Assembly (NCBI GenBank): GCA_964435115.1
Contig: CAYSYM010000075.1
Location: 1-15,226 of the forward strand
DNA from: CAYSYM01 sp964435115
Lineage (GTDB): Bacteria; Chloroflexota; UBA6077; CF-72
Length of the DNA stretch: 15,226 nt
Reading direction: 5' to 3'
The notes beneath the pieces were generated by a model. That model saw nothing but the letters and a program-made list of their open reading frames with translations, searched no databases and was not told the origin of the DNA. Both the position numbers and the translations under genes were made by a program. Shown in pieces: positions 1 to 7,929 of this stretch; position 1 is the stretch's first letter; the number at the start of each line of letters is the position of its first letter.

Positions 1-2448
1 GCCCTGGGCCGCGCCTTCCGCCTGCGCCGGCGGCGGGCGCTCGGCGTGCGCGGCCGGGACGCCCTGGTGCGCAGCTACGTGGTCCTCGGACTGGCGGCGC
101 ACCCCCACCCGGCCGCCCGGCGCACCACCTGCCTGGGGCGCGAGGCGGAGGTGCGCGCGCTGCTGGACGCGCTGCAGCCGCTGGGCGCCGGCCGCCAGGC
201 GGTCGTCGAGCTGGCCGGCGCCATGGGGGTCGGCAAGACGGCGCTCGTCGAGGCCGTCCGCGCGACGCGCGAGGCGCGCCGGTACGGCTGGGCGGCCGCG
301 GCCTGCCCCCCGTACGGGCAGGACCTGCCCTACGCCACGCTGGCCGCCCTGCTGCGCGCCGCGCTCGCCCGGCTGGAGCGGCAGGCGGGGCCGGGCGCGC
401 TCGAGCAGCTCCTCCTGCGCGACGCGGGGCCCGACGGTCTGGACGGGCGCCTCGTCGCGGCGGTCGTGCGCGACCTGCTGGCTGGGCGCCCGGGGGACCC
501 GGCGGACGGGCCGGCCGAGGCCGCCCCGCGGCTCCCGGCCCAGCTCCGCAAGGGGCTGCTGGCCCGGGCGACGAAGGCGCTCCTGCGCGCCTGGGCCGCG
601 CCCCGGCCGCTGGTGGTGGTGGTCGACGACGCCCAGTGGCTGGACGCGGCCAGCGCGGCCATCCTGGCCGAGGCCATCGCCGACCTGCGCGCCACGGCGG
701 TCGGCTGGCTCGTCGTCCGCCGCGACACGGGGCGCGACCCGGCGGCCGCCTGGAGCCCCGACGGGCCGGCTGGCCGGCCGGTGCCCGTCGCCCCGGCGGC
801 CCCAGCGCGGGTCACGCTCCAGCCGCTGGACGCGGGCGCCAGCGGCCAGCTCGCGCGGGCGCTGCTCGGCGAGGCGGCCGCGGAGGGCGCGGTCGCCTTC
901 GTGGTCGAGCGGGCTGAGGGCAACCCGCTCCTCCTCGTCGAGCTGTGCGGTGCACTCGCCGACGCGGGCGCCCTCGCCGCCGTCGGGGACCCCGCGCCGG
1001 GGCCGCCGCGCCACCTGACGGACCACCTGCGCAGCCTCGTCCTGGCCCGCGTGGATGGCCTGGACGAGCCGGCGCGCCGGGTGCTGCACGTAGCGGCGGT
1101 GCTGGGCACCACCTTCCCGGCCGCGCTCCTGCGGCAGGTCGGCGGGCCGGACGCGGACGCCGCCACGCTCGGGCGGCTGGCGACGCGGGGCTTCCTCGTC
1201 CGCCCGGCGCCGGGGGCGAGCCGCGACGCCGGGGGCGCCGATCCGACCTGGCGCTTCCGCCACCCGCTGGTGCAGGAGGCTATCTACGCCAGCTTGCCCG
1301 CGCCCACGCGCGCCCTGCTCCACCAGCGCGCGGGGCGGGCGCTCGAAGGGCTGGGCGACGCCGAGGTGGCCGACCGGCTGGCACTGCTGGCGCTGCACTT
1401 CGCCCGCAGCGACGACGACGCCCGGGCGGTGCGCTACCTGCGCGCGGCGGGCGACCGGGCGCGGGCGCTCGCCCTCAACCAGGAGGCGCTGCGCGCCTAC
1501 GCCGCCGCGCTGGCGCGGCTCGGCCGCGATGGCGTCGACCGGGCGGAGCGCGCGGCGCTGCTGGCCGCGCAGGCGGCAGCCTACGAGGTGCTGGCCGACG
1601 ACGAGGAGGCGCTGGCCGCCCTGCGACTGGCCCTGGAGGCCGAGCCCGGCGGGGAGGCGCGCGCCGACCTGCTACGCCGGGTGGCGGAGGTGGAGCGACG
1701 GCGCGGGGCGTACGCGCGCGCCCGCGCCGGGCTGGCGCGGGCCGCGGCCGCGCTGGGGCGCGACGGGGCGCCCCTGCCCCGGGCGCGCCTCGCCATCGCC
1801 CGCGCCATGCTGGCGCTGGACATGGGAGCCCTGGCGGCGGCCCGCCGCTGGAGCCTGGACGCGCTGGCCTGCCTCGAGGGGGCGGCCGTGCCGCCGGAGC
1901 GGGCAGCGGCGTCCCGCGCGCTCGGCATCGCGGCCGCCCGCGCCGGCGACCTGGCGGGCGCGCAGGCGGCGTTCGAGCAGGCGCTCGCCGCGGCGCGGGC
2001 GGGGCACGACGCGCTCGCCGCCGCCACCGTGGCCGCGAACCTGGGCAACGTCCTCCGGCTGCGCGGCCGCCCAGCCGAGGCGCGCGCGCTCTACCAGCAG
2101 AGCCTCGCCGCCTACGAGCGCCTCGGCGCCAAGCGGGGGATCGCCCTCGCCTGCAACAACCTCGCCGACCTCGCCTGGCAGGAGGACGACTGGGAGACGG
2201 CGCGCCACCACTGGGAGCGGGCGCTGCGCCTGGACGAGGAGATCGGGGACCGGCGCGGAATGGCGGTCGAACTGAGCAACCTGGGCGGCGCGCTCGCCCA
2301 GCAGGGCGAGCGGGCGGCGGCGGAGGCGCTGCTCCAGCGCGGCCAGGCGCTGGCGCGCGAGCTGGGCGACCGGGAGGCGCTCCAGGCCATCGAGCACCAC
2401 CTGGCGCTGCTGCGGGCCGCCTCCTCGCCCGCACGCGGCGAGCGGTGA
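1..2448 (+). CDS. AAA-ATPase/TPR signalling protein, C-terminal part (probable class III adenylate cyclase fusion)
   Basis: The frame is open from base 1, so the gene begins upstream of the window; the GTG at 46 is only an internal candidate. About 815 residues are visible. The first 30 or so (ending VRGRDALVRSYVVLGL) resemble the tail of a class III nucleotide cyclase domain, where 'KGk.epv.vy.v.G' normally leads into the ATPase. Counting from base 1, an AAA/NACHT-like domain follows with Walker A GAMGVGKT at about 73-80 and Walker B LVVVVDDAQWLD at about 204-215. A helical region and then TPR-like repeats fill about 440-810; the last repeats (AxxxGNxxRxxGxxxEAxxxYxxSL style) are clear. In known relatives the ATPase and TPR parts are thought to gate a cyclase or a DNA-binding output. 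No HTH domain follows the TPRs, which favours a cyclase at the missing N-terminus. Its signal and output are not visible here. Confidence 0.8.
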   Translation, partial: ALGRAFRLRRRRALGVRGRDALVRSYVVLGLAAHPHPAARRTTCLGREAEVRALLDALQPLGAGRQAVVELAGAMGVGKTALVEAVRATREARRYGWAAAACPPYGQDLPYATLAALLRAALARLERQAGPGALEQLLLRDAGPDGLDGRLVAAVVRDLLAGRPGDPADGPAEAAPRLPAQLRKGLLARATKALLRAWAAPRPLVVVVDDAQWLDAASAAILAEAIADLRATAVGWLVVRRDTGRDPAAAWSPDGPAGRPVPVAPAAPARVTLQPLDAGASGQLARALLGEAAAEGAVAFVVERAEGNPLLLVELCGALADAGALAAVGDPAPGPPRHLTDHLRSLVLARVDGLDEPARRVLHVAAVLGTTFPAALLRQVGGPDADAATLGRLATRGFLVRPAPGASRDAGGADPTWRFRHPLVQEAIYASLPAPTRALLHQRAGRALEGLGDAEVADRLALLALHFARSDDDARAVRYLRAAGDRARALALNQEALRAYAAALARLGRDGVDRAERAALLAAQAAAYEVLADDEEALAALRLALEAEPGGEARADLLRRVAEVERRRGAYARARAGLARAAAALGRDGAPLPRARLAIARAMLALDMGALAAARRWSLDALACLEGAAVPPERAAASRALGIAAARAGDLAGAQAAFEQALAAARAGHDALAAATVAANLGNVLRLRGRPAEARALYQQSLAAYERLGAKRGIALACNNLADLAWQEDDWETARHHWERALRLDEEIGDRRGMAVELSNLGGALAQQGERAAAEALLQRGQALARELGDREALQAIEHHLALLRAASSPARGER

Positions 2449-2618
2449 CGACGCGGCGGCGGTCCTCCAGGCGCTCGTTGACGTCGCGCTGTTCGGCGTC
2501 GGCCATGTCAGCCGAGCGTGATCAGCACCCCGGTCGGCAACGCGATGATCGCCGCCGCCGCCACCTGGCTAAGAGAGGCGACCGGTGTCGAGTGGGCCGC
2601 CACGGCCGCCCAGAGTGC
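2449..2618. other. Convergent intergenic gap with a possible gene remnant
   Basis: This gap lies between the TPR regulator (plus) and folP (minus). I see no convincing rho-independent terminator. On the plus strand a short frame reads VALFGVGHVSRA and stops at TGA 2519-2521. A GTG at 2518 overlaps that stop as GTGA and opens a 34-codon frame (STPVGNAMIAAAATWLREAT) that ends at TAG 2620-2622, on top of the folP stop. The start/stop overlap and composition look gene-like, but I recognise no family. It may be the remnant of a decayed gene or chance in GC-rich DNA. Confidence 0.25.
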
Positions 2619-3509
2619 TTAGCCGCCGGCCAGCTCGGCCAGGCGCCCGAGGCGGACCGCCCAGGCCATCCGAGCGGCCCGTGCGGCCGGCAGCACGTCG
2701 TGGACGCGGACCGCCTCGGCGCCGGCGAAAGCCGCCAGCGCGACACACGCCAGGGTGCCCTCCAGGCGCTGGTCGACCGGCAGCCCGAGGGCGCGCCCGA
2801 CGAACCCCTTGCGTGATGGACCCACGAGGAGGGGATAGGGTGCCAGACGCTCGCGCAGCTCGGCCGCCCGCTTGAGCAGCTCGAGGCTCTCGCGCGGCGA
2901 CTTGCCAAAGCCGAGCCCGGGATCGACGACCAGGCGGTCTGGACGCACGCCCGCTTCCACGGCCCGGCGGACGAGATCCGCCAGGTCGCGTGCGACCTCG
3001 TCGACGACGTCCCCGTGGCCCTCCCCGGCGTAGTAGCCGCCCAGGTGGTCGGCGACCGGGCGGGCGGCCCAGCGGTTGTGGGTGAGCACCAGCCAGGCGC
3101 CGTGCCGTGCGGCGATACCGGCCAGGTCGGGGTCCCGCAGACCGGACACATCGTTGAGCATCCTCGCCCCGGCGGCGAGGGTGGCGTCGGCCACCGAGGG
3201 TTTCATGGTATCCACGGAGATCGGTGCGGACACGGCGCGGACCAGGCGTTCGACGAGCGGCAGGACCCGGCGTAGCTCCTCTGCCGCCGGGACGGGCGTG
3301 GCGCCCGGCCGGGTCGACTCTCCGCCGACGTCGAGGATCGCCGCGCCTTCACGGACCTGGGCGACGCCACGCGCGACGAGGGCCTCGACGGCCGCGGCCA
3401 GTCCGTCGCCGGAGAACGAGTCGGGGGTCGCGTTGAGCACGCCCATGATGCGCGTCGGCACGCCGCGCGCGAGGACCGGACCCAACGTAGAATCGAGCGG
3501 AGCCAGCAT
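2619..3509 (-). CDS. folP: Dihydropteroate synthase
   Basis: FolP condenses 6-hydroxymethyl-dihydropterin diphosphate with p-aminobenzoate to give dihydropteroate, a cytoplasmic step of folate synthesis. The 296-residue product has the normal length. Family motifs appear in order: MGVLNATPDSFS (22-33, Asn26), LDVGGESTRPGA (59-70), ISVDT (97-101), LNDVSG (118-123), VVDPGLGFGK (194-203), GPSRKGF (230-236) and the terminal RVHDV (278-282). Two positions differ from the usual pattern: the loop after SFS reads GDG rather than DGG, and LTHN (142-145) stands where LMH is common. The ATG at 3509 leaves about 20 residues before the first strand, which is typical. No good Shine-Dalgarno precedes it, but a GATAAT hexamer (minus strand, 3524-3519) lies nine bases upstream, so the message may be nearly leaderless. 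It diverges from folC. The frame stays open far upstream, antisense to folC, but that stretch has no folP homology. Confidence 0.95.
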   Translation of the reverse strand: MLAPLDSTLGPVLARGVPTRIMGVLNATPDSFSGDGLAAAVEALVARGVAQVREGAAILDVGGESTRPGATPVPAAEELRRVLPLVERLVRAVSAPISVDTMKPSVADATLAAGARMLNDVSGLRDPDLAGIAARHGAWLVLTHNRWAARPVADHLGGYYAGEGHGDVVDEVARDLADLVRRAVEAGVRPDRLVVDPGLGFGKSPRESLELLKRAAELRERLAPYPLLVGPSRKGFVGRALGLPVDQRLEGTLACVALAAFAGAEAVRVHDVLPAARAARMAWAVRLGRLAELAGG

Positions 3510-3524
3510 CGGGTGAGGATTATC
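3488..3524. promoter_or_regulatory. Overlapping divergent start region of folP and folC
   Basis: The two start codons (minus-strand ATG ending at 3509, plus-strand GTG at 3513) are three bases apart. A plus-strand TAGAAT at 3488-3493 would place transcription about a dozen bases before folC, leaving GGAG (about 3499-3502) as ribosome site. A minus-strand GATAAT at 3524-3519 would place the folP transcript start almost at its ATG. Neither has a recognisable -35 box at 17 bases. Each -10-like hexamer lies inside the 5' coding end of the opposite gene. These are inferred from sequence likeness only. Confidence 0.35.
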
Positions 3525-4925
3525 CAGGGTGGCCGCCGCCTGGCGGAGTCCGAGCTCGAGGCCGATCGGCGGGGGCGAGATGCGCTCTCCTGGCTGTTCA
3601 GCCTGGCGGACCAGGAACGCGGCGTTGGCTGGAACCCGGCGGCCAGCCCGGCGGAGCAGTGGAAGCTCGGGCGGACGCGCGCGCTCCTCGATCTGGCGGG
3701 CGCCCCGGACCGATCGCTGCCCTGCGTGCTGATCGCGGGGACCAAGGGGAAGGGTTCGACCGCCGCCTTCCTGGCCAGCATCCTGCACGCGGCCGGCGTC
3801 CGCGCGGGCCTGTACACCAAGCCGCACCTCCAGAGCTACCGCGAGCGCATCCGCGTCGACGGCGTCGCGCTTGACGCGGAGACACTCACCGTGGCCGTGG
3901 AGCAGCTCCGCGAGCGGGTGGCAGAGCTGCGGCGGCGCTCCCCGGAGGCGGGCCCGCCCACGACGTTCGAAGTGACGACGGCGCTCGCGCTCGCCCACTT
4001 CGCGCACGCGGGCTGCCGGGTGGCGGTGGTCGAAGTCGGCCTGGGAGGCCGGCTCGATGCCACCAACGCCGTCGACCCGGCGGTCGCAGCCATCACGCCG
4101 ATCAGTCGCGACCACACCGCCATCCTGGGCGGGACGCTGGCGGCGATCGCCCGCGAGAAGGCCGGCGTGCTGCGGCGCGGCGTGCCGGCGCTCCTGGCGT
4201 ACCAGCGGCCCACGGCGGCACGAGCCCTGGCAGCCGCCTGCCGCTCGGTGGGTGCGGCGTGTGAATGGGTGGCACCGCTGCCGGCGGCCGACGGGGGGAC
4301 TGGAGCGGGCGAGAGCGTCGTTCTGGGCGACCGGGGCGGGGCCCGGCGCGTCCGGCTGGGGCTGCTGGGGCAGTACCAGCGGCAGAACGCGGCGCTGGCC
4401 GTCGCGGCCGCCGGGCACCTGGTCGCCGCTGGCCTGCCGATCCCAGAAGAGGCGGTGGTCCGCGGGCTGGAGGAGCTGCGCTGGCCCGGGCGGTTCGAGG
4501 TCATTCCCGGCCGCCCCACGGTGGTGCTGGATGGGGCCCACAACGACGCGTCGGCCGAGGCGCTGGCGGCGGAGCTGCGGGCGTACGCGCGAGGACGTCG
4601 TATCCACCTCGTCGTCGGGGTCAACCGCGATAAGGAGGCTCGCGCGGTCCTGCGGCCGCTGCTGCGAGAGGCCGCGTCAGCGTGGGTGGCGGGCGCCGCC
4701 GGAAGCGCGCGGGCGATGGCGCCCGCCGACCTGGCAGCGCTGTGCCGGCACCTGGCGTCGCGCCCCGTGCACGAGCACGCGTCGGTGGCGAACGCGCTGG
4801 AGGACGCGAGGGGGAACGCGGACGCAGGCGACGTCGTCTGCGTGACGGGCTCGCTGGTGGTCGTGGGCGAGGCGCGCGACGCGCTCGGGCTCCCGCCGCT
4901 GGAGCGGCTGTGGCCCGAGCCCTAA
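3513..4925 (+). CDS. folC: Folylpolyglutamate synthase/dihydrofolate synthase
   Basis: FolC adds glutamate to dihydropteroate and to folates using ATP, so it acts downstream of the neighbouring folP product. The 470-residue protein is of Mur-ligase type. Visible motifs are the P-loop GTKGKGST (76-83), the folate-loop stretch YTKPHLQSYRERI (101-113), TTFEVTTALAL (150-160), VEVGLGGRLDATN (173-185), SRDHTAILG (198-206), AREKAG (213-218, with the Lys usually carbamylated in the superfamily) and the C-terminal-domain motif LDGAHNDAS. The N-terminal ALSWLFSLADQERGVGW matches the usual start of the family. GTG 3513 is the only standard start codon in frame near that point and adds about 20 residues of less conserved sequence. 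The stop is TAA at 4923-4925. Whether it carries both the dihydrofolate and folylpolyglutamate synthase activities cannot be read from sequence alone. Confidence 0.94.
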   Translation: MRIIQGGRRLAESELEADRRGRDALSWLFSLADQERGVGWNPAASPAEQWKLGRTRALLDLAGAPDRSLPCVLIAGTKGKGSTAAFLASILHAAGVRAGLYTKPHLQSYRERIRVDGVALDAETLTVAVEQLRERVAELRRRSPEAGPPTTFEVTTALALAHFAHAGCRVAVVEVGLGGRLDATNAVDPAVAAITPISRDHTAILGGTLAAIAREKAGVLRRGVPALLAYQRPTAARALAAACRSVGAACEWVAPLPAADGGTGAGESVVLGDRGGARRVRLGLLGQYQRQNAALAVAAAGHLVAAGLPIPEEAVVRGLEELRWPGRFEVIPGRPTVVLDGAHNDASAEALAAELRAYARGRRIHLVVGVNRDKEARAVLRPLLREAASAWVAGAAGSARAMAPADLAALCRHLASRPVHEHASVANALEDARGNADAGDVVCVTGSLVVVGEARDALGLPPLERLWPEP

Positions 4926-5115
4926 GCGCTTCGCACCTCGCCTTGAGGAGGGCAGCACGCGCACCACACGGGATATCAGAGTGCGCATGGCAGATTTCGG
5001 GCCTGGGCGGGACGTCGCCTTCTCGCTCGCGGCTGACGACGCGTGACTCCTGGCCGCTACCAGCCCACGTGCTGGTCCGGCCGTCGTGCCGTAGAGGTCG
5101 GAGCGCGCGGCGCTG
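4926..5115. other. Convergent intergenic gap, nothing assigned
   Basis: The gap separates folC (plus) from the DHDPS-family gene (minus). It holds no clear terminator with a T-run and no gene I can support. A 19-codon plus-strand frame from ATG 4984-4986 (MADFGPGRDVAFSLAADDA) extends upstream in frame and has a gene-like composition, but it matches nothing I recognise. Confidence 0.3.
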
Positions 5116-6081
5116 CTAGGCCGGGACGGCCTCGGTGCGCGGCAGGACGGTCCCCACCGGCAGTCGCTCCAGGCGACGCTCCAGCTCGGCCACCTCGTCG
5201 GCGGCGAGCGGACGCAGGGGGCGGGTGAGCGTGGCGTTCTCGATCACGCCCCAGGTGTGCAGGACATGCTTCATGGCGGTGAAGCGGGCGGCGTCGGCGC
5301 AGCCCCCGCGGGCGACCTCGGAGAGCGCCTCGTAGCGCAGCACGACCTCCTGCGCGCGGGCCGCCGCGGCGAAGTCTCCCGTCCTGGCCGCTTCGTACGT
5401 CGCCGCGCACGCGGCCGGTGCGATGTTGGCGACGGCCGGGATCGCCCCGTGCGCGCCGATGGCGGCGCCGGCGTCGATGAGCGTGCGCGTCCCCAGGAAC
5501 AGACGGAAGCGCTGCTCCAGCCCGGCCTCGCGGATCCCGAGTACGAGGGCGCGGAACCACTGGAGGTCGTTCTGGCTGTCCTTGATGCCGCTCGCCGTTC
5601 CCTCGCGGGCGAGCTGCAGCGTGGTGCCCACGGTCATCTTGACCTTCACTGTCTGCGGGATGTTGTAGATGAAGAGCGGCAGGTCGGGGAACGCCTGCTT
5701 CATGGCGCGGAAGTGGGCGAGCATCTCGTCCATGGTGTGGAGGTAGTAGTGTGGCGGGGTCAGCGCCAGGGCGTCGGCGCCGGCGGCAACGGCGTGCCGC
5801 GCGTGGCGCAGCGCGAGTTGGGTCGAGCCATCGCCCACGTTGGCGATGACCGGCACGCGGCCGGCCACCTGCTCCACCGTGGCCTGGACCGCACGAGCGC
5901 GCTCGTCCTCGGGCAATGCGGCGAACTCCCCGGTGGTTCCCATCGCCCAGATGCCGTGCACGCCACCTTCGATCAGGAAGTCGACGAGGCGGCGCAGCGA
6001 CGCGCAGTCGACGCGCTCGTCAGTGGTCAGCGGCGTGAGGATGGGCGGGTAGATGCCGTGCAGGTGTGAGACGTCCGTCAA
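5116..6081 (-). CDS. Dihydrodipicolinate synthase/N-acetylneuraminate lyase family protein
   Basis: This is a class I (Schiff-base) aldolase or synthase of the DapA family: a 321-residue TIM barrel, slightly longer than typical DapA at about 290-300. The pyruvate-binding loop is GTTGEF (48-53), the catalytic tyrosine is in FIYNIPQT (Tyr139), and the Schiff-base lysine is in GIKDSQND (Lys167). HYYLHTMDEML (111-121) matches the substrate-entry region. GTTGEF with IKDSQND fits many family members (sugar-acid aldolases and dehydratases, and 4-hydroxy-tetrahydrodipicolinate synthase), so the substrate is not assigned. No lysine-pathway genes lie nearby, which argues mildly against true dapA. The start is TTG (6081-6079). 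It is chosen because GGAGGG precedes it with an 8-base spacer and because the protein begins in the usual HGIYPPILTP way just downstream. It lies 217 bases downstream of the helicase in the same direction. Confidence 0.85.
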   Translation of the reverse strand: MTDVSHLHGIYPPILTPLTTDERVDCASLRRLVDFLIEGGVHGIWAMGTTGEFAALPEDERARAVQATVEQVAGRVPVIANVGDGSTQLALRHARHAVAAGADALALTPPHYYLHTMDEMLAHFRAMKQAFPDLPLFIYNIPQTVKVKMTVGTTLQLAREGTASGIKDSQNDLQWFRALVLGIREAGLEQRFRLFLGTRTLIDAGAAIGAHGAIPAVANIAPAACAATYEAARTGDFAAAARAQEVVLRYEALSEVARGGCADAARFTAMKHVLHTWGVIENATLTRPLRPLAADEVAELERRLERLPVGTVLPRTEAVPA

Positions 6082-6298
6082 CGGTCGAGCCCTCCGGCGG
6101 CGTGCGCGCGGCGCGTTCTTTCTTCAGGGTGCCCGGTAGGTGGGCTCACCCCTGGTACAGATTGGCGCCAGCGGAGCCCACGCGCGGAGGAGTATACGCC
6201 CCGGCTGCCGAGCGAGGCGGCCGCGCCCGCGCACGAGCGGACCGGACGTTAGCCTCGGTGCCTGGCCCTCGGGAACACTGCGCGCCGAGCGCCCACCG
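6082..6298 (-). other. Leader region between helicase and DHDPS-family gene
   Basis: On the minus strand this spacer follows the helicase stop and leads to the DHDPS-family gene. It contains a TATACT hexamer (about 6196-6191) that could be a -10 element, though without a recognisable -35. At 6154-6125 the transcript could fold into a stem in which CAGGG and GCCC pair with GGGC and CCCTG across a short loop, with small bulges. No U-run follows, so it is a leader structure rather than an intrinsic terminator. The ribosome site GGAGGG lies at about 6095-6090. Confidence 0.35.
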
Positions 6299-7552
<1,254 letters not shown>

Positions 7553-7929
7553 TGTCGTGTCCTCCGAAGGTCGTGTGTGGTCCAGTGTGGTCCAGCGAAG
7601 TGTCCGTCGCTCCGAGTCGCTGCTCTCCTGGACCCAGACCTCCGGACGACGCGCGCTACTCTCTCGACGCCCGCAGGCGCGAGAAAGGAAGAGGCGCCTG
7701 GCCGCACCGCAGCCCGCGCCTCCGCCCTTCTGCTCTTTCGCGTCCCGACGTGGCGCCCGGGTGCGGGCGCCGCCTTGCTGGGAACGTTATACGGCCTCCG
7801 GGGCCCTGGCGGCGAATTCGGCCCACGCGCCAGCGGAGCCGGGGCGGGAGCGACATCTGTGGGCGGCACTCGCCCGTACACTTCACCGGTGGCAGGCGGG
7901 GCGTCTCAGAGGAGGGGATGGGGGGCCGG
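7553..7929. other. Divergent intergenic region between helicase and molybdoenzyme
   Basis: These 377 bases separate two divergent genes and should hold both promoters. I see the helicase ribosome site (CCTCC at 7561-7565 on the plus strand), a perfect 10-base tandem repeat at 7576-7595, and one AT-rich patch around 7787-7793. That patch reads TATAAC on the minus strand and GTTATA on the plus strand and could be a -10 for either gene, but neither strand has a good -35 box. The plus-strand frame of the molybdoenzyme is open through this stretch, but the translation shows no family resemblance. Confidence 0.4.
7576..7595. repeat. Tandem 10-bp direct repeat
   Basis: TGTGGTCCAG occurs twice in direct succession, perfectly, about 25 bases upstream of the proposed helicase start codon and inside its leader. 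It could be a protein-binding site or simple slippage duplication. Confidence 0.6.

Noticed and set aside
945..2816. 623-residue plus-strand open frame overlapping the TPR regulator
   Set aside because: It is an Arg/Gly/Ala-rich shadow in another frame of the regulator and has no domain.
3510..4607. Long minus-strand open frame extending folP by over 360 residues
   Set aside because: It is antisense to folC, which has complete family motifs. The extension shows no domain and is a by-product of high GC; FolP has its normal length from ATG 3509.
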